Made by a program: the position numbers and the translations under genes. Positions 16,491-25,766 of a stretch of 64,000 nucleotides of DNA are shown in pieces. The first letter of the stretch is position 1, and each line of letters begins with the position of its first letter. The stretch covers positions 10,292,001-10,356,000 of the forward strand of contig NZ_JAUSWW010000001.1 of the NCBI RefSeq assembly GCF_030815415.1, written 5' to 3'. The notes below the pieces were generated by a model that worked only from the letters and a program-made list of their open reading frames with translations, did not search any database and was not told where the DNA came from. The stretch is from Streptomyces canus (GTDB taxonomy: Bacteria; Actinomycetota; Actinomycetes; Streptomycetales; Streptomycetaceae).

Positions 16491-16680
16491 TCGCGCTGCT
16501 TCAGAAGAACGTCCTCGACCGCCGTACCTGGGCCACCCGCCAGGAACTGCGGATCGCGATCGTCACCTGGATCGAGCGCACCTACCACCGACGCCGGCGT
16601 CAGAGACGCCTGGCCCGATTGACCCCCGTCGAGTACGAGACCATCATGACCGAGCCGCAGCCCTGGCTGCATAAACCCCG
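16491..16680 (+). pseudogene. IS3-family OrfB, C-terminal remnant
   Basis: The segment FALLQKNVLDRRTWATRQEL, IAIVTWIERTYHRRRRQ and LTPVEYETIM is the end of an IS3 OrfB, covering the last catalytic Glu region and the tail. Everything before it is missing; the join with the GH13 remnant marks a deletion. It does not belong to the subgroup of the IS3 copy at 1.1 kb as far as I can judge. Confidence 0.7.
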
Positions 16681-16850
16681 CTGTCACCCACCCCTGCAGC
16701 AGTCCCCTTTCTCTAACAGATGCATGGTTCAGCACGGTTCGATGCAGGTCCGGCCTCATCGCTGACAGTCGCAGCGAGAAGGGCAGCCGCTGGGGCGGGC
16801 GACCGGAAAAATCGCGTGACCCTGCCCATGGCACCGGCGACACTCACGCC

Positions 16851-17868
16851 ATGACTGGTACTGCACGGCCCCAGCTGCTTCGACCGCGTGCCCTCAGGCC
16901 CGGAGACCTCGTAGTCATCGCCGCGCTGTCCGGCCCGCTGCCGACTGCCTACGAGCCCAACGTTCAGCGAACGGTGGAACTGTTCGAGCGAATGGGTTTC
17001 CGCGTGCGGCGGGCTCCGCTGCTCGAAGTAGGACGGCACCATTGGTGGAGCGCGGCCACGCCGGCCGAGATCGCCGCAGAACTCAACGGACTTCTGCGTG
17101 ATCCCGAGGTGCGCGCGATTATCGCGAGTGACGGCGGCCAGACGGCGCTCGGCTACCTCGACCTCATCGACGTCGACGCGATCAAGACCGACCCCAAGCC
17201 GATCCTCGGCTACAGCGACATCTCGCTGCTGCACCTGGTGCTCCATGGGCGCACAGGCCTGGTCGGGTTCCACGCCGACATGGCCGTCCCCGGCTTCGGC
17301 GGCCAGTGGCCGTCCGCGCCCACGGCGCGCCAGGCGGAACTCGAGCAGCTCTACTGCAGGCTGCTGACCGGTACCGCGGTGATCGGGGCGCTGCCGGCGA
17401 GCCCGTCGTGGGAATGCTGGCGTCCAGGTCGCGCCGAAGGGCCGCTGATCGGCGGGGTGATCAACCGCATCGTGCTGGCGCAGGCGACACCCTTCGCGCT
17501 GCCGCTGGAGCGGTTCGACGGTGCCGTGCAGTTCTGGGAGGAGATGGGCGGCCTGGCCTCGTACGTGTGGAGCTATCTGCAGGTGATGCGGCACTGCGGC
17601 ATCCTCGACCGGATCTCCGGCATGGTCGTGGGCGTGCCGCGTGAGATCGGCGGACTTGAGCCCGGCGCTCCCCATCCCTGCGCGAGATCGTCCTCGACGT
17701 CCTCGGCGACCGTGACATCCCGGTCCTGGGCAACGTCGAGTTCGGGCATGCCGGCCCGAACCTGCCGATGCCGGTCGGCATCCGTGCCGGCCTCGATGCG
17801 CAACGGCGGACGTTGTCGCTACTCGAACCGACGGTAGGACCTCTCGCGATGACGGGACCGGTGAGCTG
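16851..17868 (+). pseudogene. LD-carboxypeptidase (S66 family), frameshifted near the C-terminus
   Basis: The frame from ATG 16851 encodes a muropeptide LD-carboxypeptidase-like protein with ILGYSDISLLHLVLH holding the nucleophilic Ser and GPLIGGVINR of the conserved core. After PREIGGLEPGAPHP (about 17675) the frame loses meaning and runs to 17837. The correct continuation lies one base over: SLREIVLDVLGDRDIPVLGN, VEFGHAGPNLPMPVG, ending at 17868. The lost part contains the FGH motif with the catalytic His, so the encoded product should be inactive unless the shift is a sequencing error. The intact enzyme would cut D,L bonds in recycled or extracellular peptidoglycan peptides, or resist microcin-like compounds (MccF branch). 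Confidence 0.75.
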
Positions 17869-18132
17869 AGCGACGCGGAACAGTCAGCCGATGGCCCCGG
17901 CAGCACCCCTGGGGCCGATTCACGCTTTGGTGACTGCCGCTATGAGTCGCTCGTTCGGCCTGTAGGAGGGGCCATGAACACCTGGCGGCTCGTGTTGATC
18001 TAGAGGCCCACCTCCCGACCTCAGGGATCACCAACCCGGTGAACGTACGCGGTCACAGCACTGGCGTCGCGTACTGGACATATCGAACAAATAGGAAATT
18101 ATTCGGCCACTGAGCGCGCGGCATGGCGCTGA

Positions 18133-18550
18133 TCACGCCGCCGCGATCAGCGCCATGCCGCTATTGATCAAAAACTCATGGGGTCCACTCGTCGATGACG
18201 TAGCGGACGTGTCGGCCGCCGAAGTATCCACGCACAATGTGAGGTTGGGTTGTCGACGGTGGAAAAACCGCCGGGTTTCGGAGGCGAGTTCGGTCTGGTT
18301 CCTGGCCCGGTGGGTGTGAGGCAGGCTGCGTTTGAGGTCGGCGTTGACCAGCTCGTCCGGGTTGAGTTCGGGTGAGTACGAGGGCAGGAAGTTCAGTTCG
18401 ACCTGGTCCTTGTGGTCGGCGAGCCACGCCCGGACGGCCTTCGAACGGTGGGCCGAGTGCCGGTCCACGACCAGGTGGACCTTGCGGTCGAAGTGGCCGA
18501 CGAGCCTGGCCAGGAAGCGGCACATGACCGTCGCGTCGAACGACTCGGTG
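18133..18550 (-). pseudogene. IS630-family transposase, C-terminal fragment
   Basis: VHLVVDRHSAHRSKAVRAWL and LNFLPSYSPELNPDELVNAD are the second and third catalytic motifs of IS630/Tc1 DDE transposases. The N-terminal two thirds are missing and the sequence joins the GH36 fragment at about 18550. The usual C-terminus lies in a second frame (ending at 18176), showing a further frameshift. A perfect 15-base-pair hairpin (18120-18134 with 18145-18159) sits at the 3' end. The 250 bases between 17869 and 18119 contain no gene. Confidence 0.75.
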
Positions 18551-18554
18551 AAGA

Positions 18555-19460
18555 CCCGACGAGGCGTTCTTCCGCCGCCACGGCGCCCGCGTCAATGCGA
18601 ACGGCCGCTACCACCTCGACCTGCGCCACCCCGCCGCCCGCGCCCACCTGGACTCGGTGGTGGACCGGCTCGTCGACGGCCTGGGCGTCGGCTACTTCAA
18701 ACTCGACTACAACGTGGACGCGGGTTCCGGCACCAGCAGTCACCCCGGTGAGGCCCCGGCGGACGGCCTGCTCGGCCACAACCGTGCCTTCCTCGACTGG
18801 CTGGACGGCGTGTTGGACCGCCACCCGGGCCTCGTCCTGGAGAGCTGCGCCTCCGGAGGCAAGCGCGCCGATTACGCCCTTCTCTCGCGCGTCCAGCTGC
18901 ACTCCACCAGCGACCAGCAGAACCTGGAGTTGTACGCCCCGATTGCGGCGGCCGCACCCACCGCGGTCACGCCGGAACAAGGGGCGGTGTGGGCCTACCC
19001 GCTGCCCGACGACTCCCTCGACGAGGTCGCCTTCACCATGGCCAGCGCCCTCCTCGGCCGCATCCACCTCTCCGGCCTCCTCCCCGAACTCGCCCCGGAA
19101 GCCCTCGCGTTGACGCACGAGGCCGTCGCCGTCCACAAGACTATCCGCGGTGACCTGGCCACCGCTGTCCCCGCCTGGCCGCTGGGCCTCCCCGGCTGGT
19201 ACGACCCGTGGGTCGCTCTGGCTCTGCACACACCCGACACCACATATGTCACCGTGTGGCGCCGTCCCGGTGACGACTCCGACGAGTCGGCCGTTCCCCC
19301 GTTCCCGACCCTTCGCGGCGCCCGGGTCGGCGTCGACGTGCTGTACCCCTCCACCACCAAGGCGCAAGCCACGTGGGACCCCGAGGCCGCGACGCTCGAC
19401 GTCTCCCTCCCGTCGGCCCCTTCGGCGGTGCTGCTCCGTCTCTCCACCCGCCCGGGGTGA
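18555..19460 (+). pseudogene. GH36 alpha-galactosidase, 5'-truncated
   Basis: The frame is open from the junction with the IS630 piece and encodes about 300 residues of a GH36-type enzyme: VGYFKLDYNVDAGSG with the nucleophilic Asp, LVLESCASGGKRADYALLSR, and STSDQQN with the acid/base Asp. The C-terminal beta-sandwich ends at 19460. The N-terminal half, needed for folding, is absent. It reads toward the GH51 gene, which faces it. Substrate is probably alpha-galactosides of plant origin. Confidence 0.75.
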
Positions 19461-19523
19461 ACCGACAGAACAAATAGCGACGGCTCCGCACCGGGGAGGT
19501 GTGGAGCCATTCATGACGGCTCC

Positions 19524-21050
19524 TCAGTGCGCGCGGGCCACGGGGGCCTGGACGGTGACGAACGAGTGGGGAGGCAGCGTCAGAACGAGCCCCTGACCTG
19601 TTGGCTTCACGCCGTCGAACGGGCGCGGAACCACCGCCTCGGGCGAGTCCGGGGAGTTGTGGACCTGGAGTCTGTCCGCGGTCAGCAGACGAGCGGTCGG
19701 CTCGCCGACCGCTCCTCCGCGCAGGTCGAGTGTCACCTCGACCGGTTCCTCGGCGTCCAGATTGGACACTGAGATCAGCACCGCGCCGTCCTTGATGCTG
19801 GCCGAGGCGGACAGCGTGTCGAGCTCGGCATCCCCCACCCGGCGCCGGGCATCCTCGGTGCGCAGGTGCAGGGCGAGTGAGGTGGCGTCCTGGTGGCCCT
19901 TGTTCATCTCGAAGACGTGGTAGGTGGGGGTGAGGACCAACGCGTCGCCGTCGGTGAGGATCATGGCCTGCAGGACGTTGACGGTCTGCGCGATGTTCGC
20001 CATGTACAGGCGTGCCGCGTGCTTGTGGAAGATGTCGAAGTGGGTGCTGGCCACCAGGGCGTCGCGCATGGTGTTCTGCTGGAACAGGAAGCCCGGGTTG
20101 GTACCCGGTTCCACGTCCCACCAGGTGCCCCACTCGTCCAGGACCAGGCCGACCGTCCGGCCTGGGTCGTAGATGTCCATGACGGTGGAGTGACCGGTGA
20201 GGATGCGGTCGATCTGCTGTGCCGAGGCCATGGTGCGGTAGTAGCCCTCGGTGTCGAAGCCGGTGGCGCTGCCCTTCGACTCCCAGGTGCCGGTCATCGT
20301 GTAGTGGTGCACGGATATGGCCTGGAAGAACGTGCGCGGTGTGGCCACGCAGCCGAAGCAGTTGATCTGCTCCATCAGGGTGCGCGTCCACTTGTAGTCG
20401 TCGCCGGCCGCGCCCGAGGCGATGCGGTACAGCTTGTTGTCGCCGTGGTCGCGGCAGTACGTGGCGTACTGCCGGGCCAGATCTGCGGAGTACTCGGCGC
20501 GCATGTTGCCGCCACAGCCCCACGTCTCGTTGCCGATGCCCCAGAACTTCACGTGCCACGGCTGGTCGCGGCCGTTGGCCCTGCGCAGCCTGGCCATGGG
20601 GCTGTCGCCGTCGCGGGTCAGATACTCGACCCACTCGCTCATCTCCTGCACAGTGCCGGAGCCGACGTTGCCGCTGATGTAGGGCTCGGTGCCCAGGAGT
20701 TCACACAGCGCCATGAACTCGTGGGTGCCGAAGTGGTTGTTCTCTTCGACGTCGCCCCAGTGGGTGTTGACCATCCGGGGGCGCCGGTCGCGGGGGCCGA
20801 TGCCGTCCTTCCAGTGGTATTCGTCGGCGAAACAGCCGCCGGGCCAGCGGAGGTTGGGGATGTTCAGGGCACGCAGCGCCTGGACGACGTCAAGGCGGAT
20901 GCCGCTCTCGTTCGGGATCGTCGAGTCCTGCCCGACCCAGAAGCCGCCGTAGATGCAGCGGCCGAGGTGCTCGGCAAAGTGACCGTAGAGATGTCGGCTG
21001 ATCGTTGGGCCCTCGATGTCGAGGTCGACGATGGCGGTAACGGTGGACAT
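19524..21050 (-). CDS. GH51 alpha-L-arabinofuranosidase, cytoplasmic
   Basis: 508 residues from ATG 21050 (GGAG upstream), the full length of the family. Motifs include the N-terminal RHLYGHFAEHLGRCIYGG, the acid/base Glu in WGIGNETWGCGG and the nucleophile Glu in LVLDEWGTWWD; the C-terminal beta-sandwich ends in SFVTVQAPVARAH. No signal peptide, so it removes arabinofuranosyl residues from imported arabinan or arabinoxylan oligosaccharides. It is the only intact enzyme in a broken glycan-utilisation locus (GH36, GH3, beta-helix remnants nearby). Confidence 0.92.
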   Translation of the reverse strand: MSTVTAIVDLDIEGPTISRHLYGHFAEHLGRCIYGGFWVGQDSTIPNESGIRLDVVQALRALNIPNLRWPGGCFADEYHWKDGIGPRDRRPRMVNTHWGDVEENNHFGTHEFMALCELLGTEPYISGNVGSGTVQEMSEWVEYLTRDGDSPMARLRRANGRDQPWHVKFWGIGNETWGCGGNMRAEYSADLARQYATYCRDHGDNKLYRIASGAAGDDYKWTRTLMEQINCFGCVATPRTFFQAISVHHYTMTGTWESKGSATGFDTEGYYRTMASAQQIDRILTGHSTVMDIYDPGRTVGLVLDEWGTWWDVEPGTNPGFLFQQNTMRDALVASTHFDIFHKHAARLYMANIAQTVNVLQAMILTDGDALVLTPTYHVFEMNKGHQDATSLALHLRTEDARRRVGDAELDTLSASASIKDGAVLISVSNLDAEEPVEVTLDLRGGAVGEPTARLLTADRLQVHNSPDSPEAVVPRPFDGVKPTGQGLVLTLPPHSFVTVQAPVARAH

Positions 21051-21284
21051 GGGGGCTCCAAGAGGCTCGGGAGAATTCTGTATCGGTAAGAGAGTTGGGG
21101 GGTACCTGGAGGGGAGGCCGTCAAGAGACTGGGGTGAAGGGCGGCTGCGCACCTCCCCGTACGGAGACTTCGAGACAGCTGTCGAGGAACTGGTGGACCC
21201 GACCGACCCGGTCGTTGCCGGTGTCAAAGGTGGGCGGTCGGCTCCGGCGTCGCCTGACGAAGACGCCGGGGCCGCGCGCCGGCG

Positions 21285-21545
21285 GTTACAGAGCCGCGGC
21301 CTCCTCGGTGGTGAGGAAGCGGAGTCTGTGAACGTGCTCTTTGGCGAACATGGGCACGCCGTCCGAGGCCAGCTACCAGGCCGGCTTGCCCCCGCTGTCG
21401 CGGATGACCCGCCCGTTGACGACGAGGTTCTCGAACGTGACGTCCTTGCGGATGTCCTCGACGCGGATGTTGTCGTACCTGACGTTGCGGATGAGGTTGT
21501 CGTGGATGCCTATGTTGGTCGGGGGGCCACGTCTGTCCAGAGGCT
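21285..21545 (-). pseudogene. C-terminal remnant of a beta-helix protein with an internal TAG
   Basis: NIGIHDNLIRNVRYDNIRVE, then VTFENLVVNGRVIRDSGGKP are coils of a right-handed parallel beta-helix as in polysaccharide-cleaving enzymes. A TAG follows KPAW, and the same frame continues with SDGVPMFAKEHVHRLRFLTT to a proper end at about 21291. The N-terminal part is lost at a junction with GH3 sequence near 21545. Confidence 0.5.
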
Positions 21546-22257
21546 GCGGTTTCCTGGTCCGTCCAGGTCCGAAGGTGTTCCCGCAGGTACGGCGAGACAT
21601 GGTTCGGCCGCCCATTGACGAGGTTGTGCGCGGGCATCACCCCGGCCACGGCGCCGTGCCTCGACGGGGCGGCGGAAGGCGCGCATGTCGTACTCGTGGA
21701 GGACCCTCGGCCGTGCCGAGGAGGACGAAGTCGACCTGTCCGTCTCGTTGTTGTGGGCCGGCCAGCGCTTGAGGACGGGGGCCGTCATCCAGTACGCCGG
21801 GTCGTCGCCGCGTAGGCCGCGGGTGTAGGCCGTGGCGATCGCCGCCGTCAGGTGCGGGTTCTCGGCGTAGCCCTCCTCGTTCCTGCCCCGCAGCGGGTGC
21901 CGCAGCAGACTGACCGTCGGCGCCCACACGTTGAGCCCCATCCGGTTGTCCCGTGCGCGCATCGTCCGCGTCTTTTGGGCGACGGCGTCGCCGACCCGGC
22001 GGAGGAGGCCGTCGTTCCAGGTCGCGCTGAGGCCGACCGCCTGCGGGAAGACCGTCGCCGGGTCCCATCCAGGCCACACCGTGCAGGGCCTCCCGCCCGG
22101 TGCGGAAGGCGGCGAGACCGAGACGGTCCACCGCGGGGGTGAACTGGTGCAGGAATGCGATGCGTTCGTCGAGTGTGAGGCAGGAGAGGAGGTCGTCGAC
22201 GTGCTGGTCCAGGGCGGCGGTGGGGTTGCGGAAGAGGGGCGGCGAGCTTTCGGTCAC
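21545..22257 (-). pseudogene. GH3 beta-glycosidase, N-terminal part with several frameshifts
   Basis: Starting at GTG 22257, VTESSPPLFRNPTAALDQHV leads into LTLDERIAFLHQFTPAVDRL and GREALHGVAW, a GH3 N-terminal domain. The frame then shifts: DPATVFPQAVGLSATWN, MGLNVWAPTVSLLRHPL and GRNEEGYAENP lie in a second frame, and AGVMPAHNLVNGRPNHVSPY in a third. The gene ends in a deletion junction with the beta-helix remnant. The original enzyme was probably a beta-glucosidase or beta-xylosidase of the same catabolic locus as the GH51 gene. Confidence 0.75.
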
Positions 22258-22353
22258 GTACTCAGATCCCTTGAGGAGGAGAAGCAGGATGCGAAGCAGG
22301 AAGAAGACCTGGAGGCCGAGCTGGAGGTGGTGCGGGAGCTGACAAGTCGAGGT

Positions 22354-22367
22354 TCGAAGCGCTTCGA
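22354..22367. promoter_or_regulatory. LacI-type palindrome, copy 1
   Basis: TCGAAGCGCTTCGA, a perfect 14-base palindrome centred on CG, 97 bases upstream of the GH3 start. Such CG-centred palindromes are bound by LacI/GalR-family repressors of sugar catabolism. The same 14-mer occurs again at 22521. Confidence 0.5.
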
Positions 22368-22520
22368 TGTTCCGTCGCCTCGACTCAGACGTCAAGGCGT
22401 TCACCCAAGCTCACACAGACCCGCAGAAGACCCCGTCAACGTGCCACTCCGCAATGTTTGAGGGAGAAGTGACGCGAGCCTTGTGGCCACACAGGTGGCC
22501 CCTTAACCTCGCTGGCAGTA

Positions 22521-22534
22521 TCGAAGCGCTTCGA
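22521..22534. promoter_or_regulatory. LacI-type palindrome, copy 2
   Basis: An identical TCGAAGCGCTTCGA lies 167 bases from the first copy, suggesting a pair bridged by a LacI-family tetramer or two divergent promoters. No LacI gene is in the window. From here to 23291 (about 750 bases) I see no convincing gene; one plus-strand stretch around 22925-23090 (DITKWFDRDVSPSAMTSAGF) looks faintly protein-like. Confidence 0.5.
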
Positions 22535-23291
22535 AGACTTGTCCTCCTGCCCGCGCTGCCGGTGCACGGCGAACGAGCGTTGCTGGTGCCCGGTATCGGC
22601 CACAGCGGTCGATGAACGCCCCGACTCGCCCCGGCGCCCCGCTCGCGGCCGCGGAGGTTGTCGCGCCTGGAGCCCGCTCCCGGCGGGCGATCACGCGATG
22701 ATCATCCTCAGCTGTCGGGAACTCGACGAGGCCGAGCACTGCGACGCCTTCCACGCCGCGCGCCGCCAGGCCGATCATGTCCCAGCTGTATGCGCGGGTG
22801 TGCGAGGGCCTCAACGGCGCCTACACGGCCGGGAATCCCCACCTCTGCGCGCACCCCCGCCACGCACAACGCCGTCACGGACGCACTGGCAGGCCCGCAT
22901 GCGCACCCTCACAGCAACGGCCGGACATCACCAAGTGGTTCGACCGCGATGTGTCGCCCAGCGCGATGACCAGCGCCGGGTTCAGCATCACCCGCGACGG
23001 TACGGCGCGCATCGGCTCGGACAGCGACCGGTTGGACGGCAAAGTCGCAGGCATGGTCGACGTCTTCCACCACCGGCGCTCGCTTCGGCCCCTGCTCGCC
23101 CGGACGGGCGACGGTTCTCCAAGGAGCGCACCGATTCCACGCTTCCGACGCGAAGCGGGATATCTGCAGCTGAAAGTGGGTGGAGACAAAGGGTCGCACG
23201 AGATTCGACGCTTTCGACCAAGCGGCTGTAGAAAGTCCACGCCGAACGGCAGCGTGTGTTTGCCGTCGGCGCGAGCGGCAACGCGCAGTAC

Positions 23292-23717
23292 ATGAGCCAA
23301 TCGAACAGTGACGCGAATCAAGATTCCAAGGCCAACCAGAGCGCTGCTAAGGCCCGGCAGGCCACGGCAAAGGCGACTGCCCCTGCTGCGAAGGCGGCGG
23401 ACAAGACGGCCGAGGCGTCAGGTGACGTGGCCTCAGCAACCGTGGACGCGGCTGAGCGTACAGCCGGAACGGGCGCTGCGATCGTGAACAGTACGGCCGA
23501 ACGTGTCCAAGCCGGCCGTCAGGTCGTCATCGACGCCTCGGGACACGCCGCGGCCGTGGCCAAGACGGCGTGGACGGTGATCGCCCATCGCAAGGTTCTC
23601 GCCGCTGGTGTGGGCGCGGGCTTGTCGGTGCTGGGTGCCACGTCCTACCTGGCGGGTCGGCGCGCGGGCCACCGCGCGCACGGTCCGATCACCCGTCTGA
23701 CCGGCGGGCGGATCTGA
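23292..23717 (+). CDS. Ala/Lys/Thr-rich amphipathic-repeat protein with C-terminal membrane segment
   Basis: About 141 residues from ATG 23292 (MSQSNSDANQDSKANQSAAK); the frame is open slightly further upstream and no strong Shine-Dalgarno decides the start. The first 85 residues are a low-complexity helix rich in Ala, Lys, Thr and Asp with an 11-residue-like rhythm (KARQATAKATAPAAKAADKT), similar to LEA or apolipoprotein-like stress proteins. A hydrophobic segment (VLAAGVGAGLSVLGATSYLA) and a basic tail follow. A membrane-tethered surface or stress role is possible; no family is recognised. Confidence 0.5.
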   Translation: MSQSNSDANQDSKANQSAAKARQATAKATAPAAKAADKTAEASGDVASATVDAAERTAGTGAAIVNSTAERVQAGRQVVIDASGHAAAVAKTAWTVIAHRKVLAAGVGAGLSVLGATSYLAGRRAGHRAHGPITRLTGGRI

Positions 23718-23894
23718 GGCGAGATGCGAGTCCCGTGACTCGGCGAGCCCGTCATGCACCTGGGCGACCCAACGAGCGTGCCGTCGACGCGACTTGTCCG
23801 GCATCGCCGCGCTCTACGGCTGCCCTGACCAGACGCCGGACAGGCTCTGGAGTTGACCTCCGAGGGCGCGCCGGCCTGTCCGACTGTTCTTGCG

Positions 23895-24040
23895 TGTTGT
23901 TCGAGTCCGCGAACACGTATGGGCAGTATCTGCGCCATGCCGATTACACCGTCCACATCACCAGCGACGGTAGCTCGAACGTGGGGGACGCCGCGTCCAA
24001 GTGGGACGACGACATTAGCTGGGTCATCACTCAGCCCTAG
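23895..24040 (+). pseudogene. Remnant resembling an AbfB-like carbohydrate-binding domain
   Basis: VLFESANTYGQYLRHADYTV followed by HITSDGSSNVGDA resembles the FxSxNxPxxYLRH signature of AbfB (CBM42) arabinose-binding modules. It has no start of its own and ends with a TAG inside the CTAG target site of the IS701 copy. It could be the tail of a secreted arabinofuranosidase from the same broken locus. Assignment is tentative. Confidence 0.35.
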
Positions 24041-25481
24041 TAGGGCTTGGTCATCTTCACTTGTGCGTGCGTGTCTGATGCTGCGTGAGTGTCGTTGGAA
24101 ATGGTGTGACACCTGAGGAGATGGCCTCGGTCCGGGAGGACTTGGAGGCGTTCGCGGCGGAGTTGTTCGACGGGTTCTTCCGTGCGGATCAGCGGCGGTG
24201 GGGGCAGGCGTATGTGCGCGGGCTGCTGCTGGACGGGCAGCGCAAGTCGGTGGAGCCGATGGCGGCCCGGCTGGGTGAGGACGGCAACCGGCAGGCGCTG
24301 GCGCACTTCATCACCTCCAGCCCGTGGGATCCCGCGCACGTGCGGGCCCGGCTGGCCTGGAGGATGCACGAGGCCATCGGTCCCGAGGCGTTGATCGTGG
24401 ACGACACCGGCTTTTTGAAGGACGGGGATGCTTCGGCGTGTGTGTCGCGGCAGTACACCGGCACCGCGGGCAAGGTCACCAATTGCCAGGTGGGCGTCTC
24501 GCTGCACCTGGCCACGACCGCGCCTCCGCGGCCGTCGACTGGCGGCTGTTCCTGCCCGCATCCTGGGATCCCGACGCGCCGGAGGCCGACCCGGACAAGA
24601 TCGCCCGCCGCGGCCGGTGCGGGATTCCGGCCCAGGTGGGGCATGTGGAGAAGTGGCAGCTGGCCCTGGACATGATCGACGAGAGTCGGTCGTGGGGCAT
24701 CGACGTTCCCCTGGTCGTCGCGGACGCCGGATACGGCGATGCCGCCGCCTTCCGGCTGGGCCTGGAGGAACGCAAGCTGCCCTACGCGGTGGGGATTTCC
24801 TGGCGCCATACCGCCCAGCCCGCCGACGCCCAACCCGTCCAGCCCGACTATGGGGGCACCGGCCGGCCACCCAAAGTGCAGTACCCCGAGCCTGCGCAGA
24901 CCATGAAAGACCTGGTCATCGCGGCCGGCCGGGCGGCCGCACGGCCGGTGTCGTGGCGGGAAGGCTCCCGGCCGGGCAAGAGCCAAAGCGGCTTCAAGCG
25001 TATGTACTCGCGGTTCGTCGCCCTGCGGATCCGCCCGGCCGGCCGTGGCATCCGCAAGGCCACCGACGATCCTGAACTGCCCGAGCGGTGGCTGCTGGCG
25101 GAATGGCCCGCGACCGAGCCCGAGCCGGTCCAGTTCTGGCTCTCGAACCTGCCCTCCGGCATGGCACTGGCCACGCTGGTGCGGCTGGCCAAGCTCCGCT
25201 GGCGCATCGAGCACGACTACCGCGAGATGAAACAGGCCCTGGGACTGGCCCACTTCGAAGGCCGCACCTTCAGCGGATGGCACCACCACGTCACCCTCGT
25301 CTCCGCCGCCCACGCCTTCTGCACCCTGCAACGACTGGCACCAGACCCAAAAGACGCCGCGCAGGCCTGAGCCTCTACCAAGTGGTCCGCGAACTGCAGA
25401 CCCTCCTCGCCACCTGGACCGGCGCCTGCCCCACCTGCCACCGCGACATACCCACACCACTACGAACCTGACCAAGCCCTA
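24041..25481 (+). mobile_element. IS701-family insertion sequence, complete ends, CTAG target duplication
   Basis: The 1441-base element has perfect terminal inverted repeats (TAGGGCTTGGTCA at the left, TGACCAAGCCCTA at the right) flanked by CTAG on both sides (24037-24040 and 25482-25485), the target duplication typical of IS701. The transposase is frameshifted, so it is a recent but inactive copy, or the frameshifts are sequencing errors. Confidence 0.9.
24085..25471 (+). pseudogene. IS701-family DDE transposase, two frameshifts
   Basis: The first part (24085 to about 24515) contains LIVDDTGFLKDG with the first Asp. At 24515 one base appears to be missing in the codons for ATDRASAAVDW, and the main part continues in another frame to about 25345: PLVVADAGYGDAAAF holds the second Asp and RIEHDYREMKQALG the Glu. 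A second shift near an AAAA run (about 25345) moves the ending (LSLYQVVRELQTLLATWTGA) into the third frame, with the stop at 25471. With both shifts repaired the protein is a normal IS701 transposase. Confidence 0.88.
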
Positions 25482-25680
25482 CTAGACGATCTGTTGCCGT
25501 CACCCTCACGTTGGCAGAGCGCGAACCCGCCGAACTGCATCGGCTGGTCGGGCTCAGGGCACACGGGCGGCGAGCCGGCACCGTTGCTGCCTGCCCCTAC
25601 CCGTCGCGATCACGCCCCGCACACGAAGAGGCCCCTGGTCGTCGAACAGAGACTTCCTTTGCCGCAACGCACTCATATCC

Positions 25681-25719
25681 GGATGGCCCGCCGGAAGCTC
25701 TGCTTCCGGCGGGCCATCC
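25681..25719 (-). terminator. Terminator of the S8 peptidase gene
   Basis: A perfect 17-base-pair stem (GGATGGCCCGCCGGAAG with CTTCCGGCGGGCCATCC) and a CTCTG loop, 48 bases after the stop codon of the minus-strand peptidase gene. Confidence 0.8.
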
Positions 25720-25766
25720 GTGCGTGTCAGCGTTCAGTGATCCTGTCGGTGATCCACCGGATCACG

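Noticed and set aside
1142..16680. The two IS3 pieces (1.1 and 16.5 kb) as ends of one large composite insertion
   Set aside because: The OrfB pieces seem to belong to different IS3 subgroups, and no matching inverted repeats were seen.
22540..23291. Several overlapping ORFs of 60-230 codons in all frames
   Set aside because: No frame shows a conserved motif, proper start or consistent codon bias over its length.
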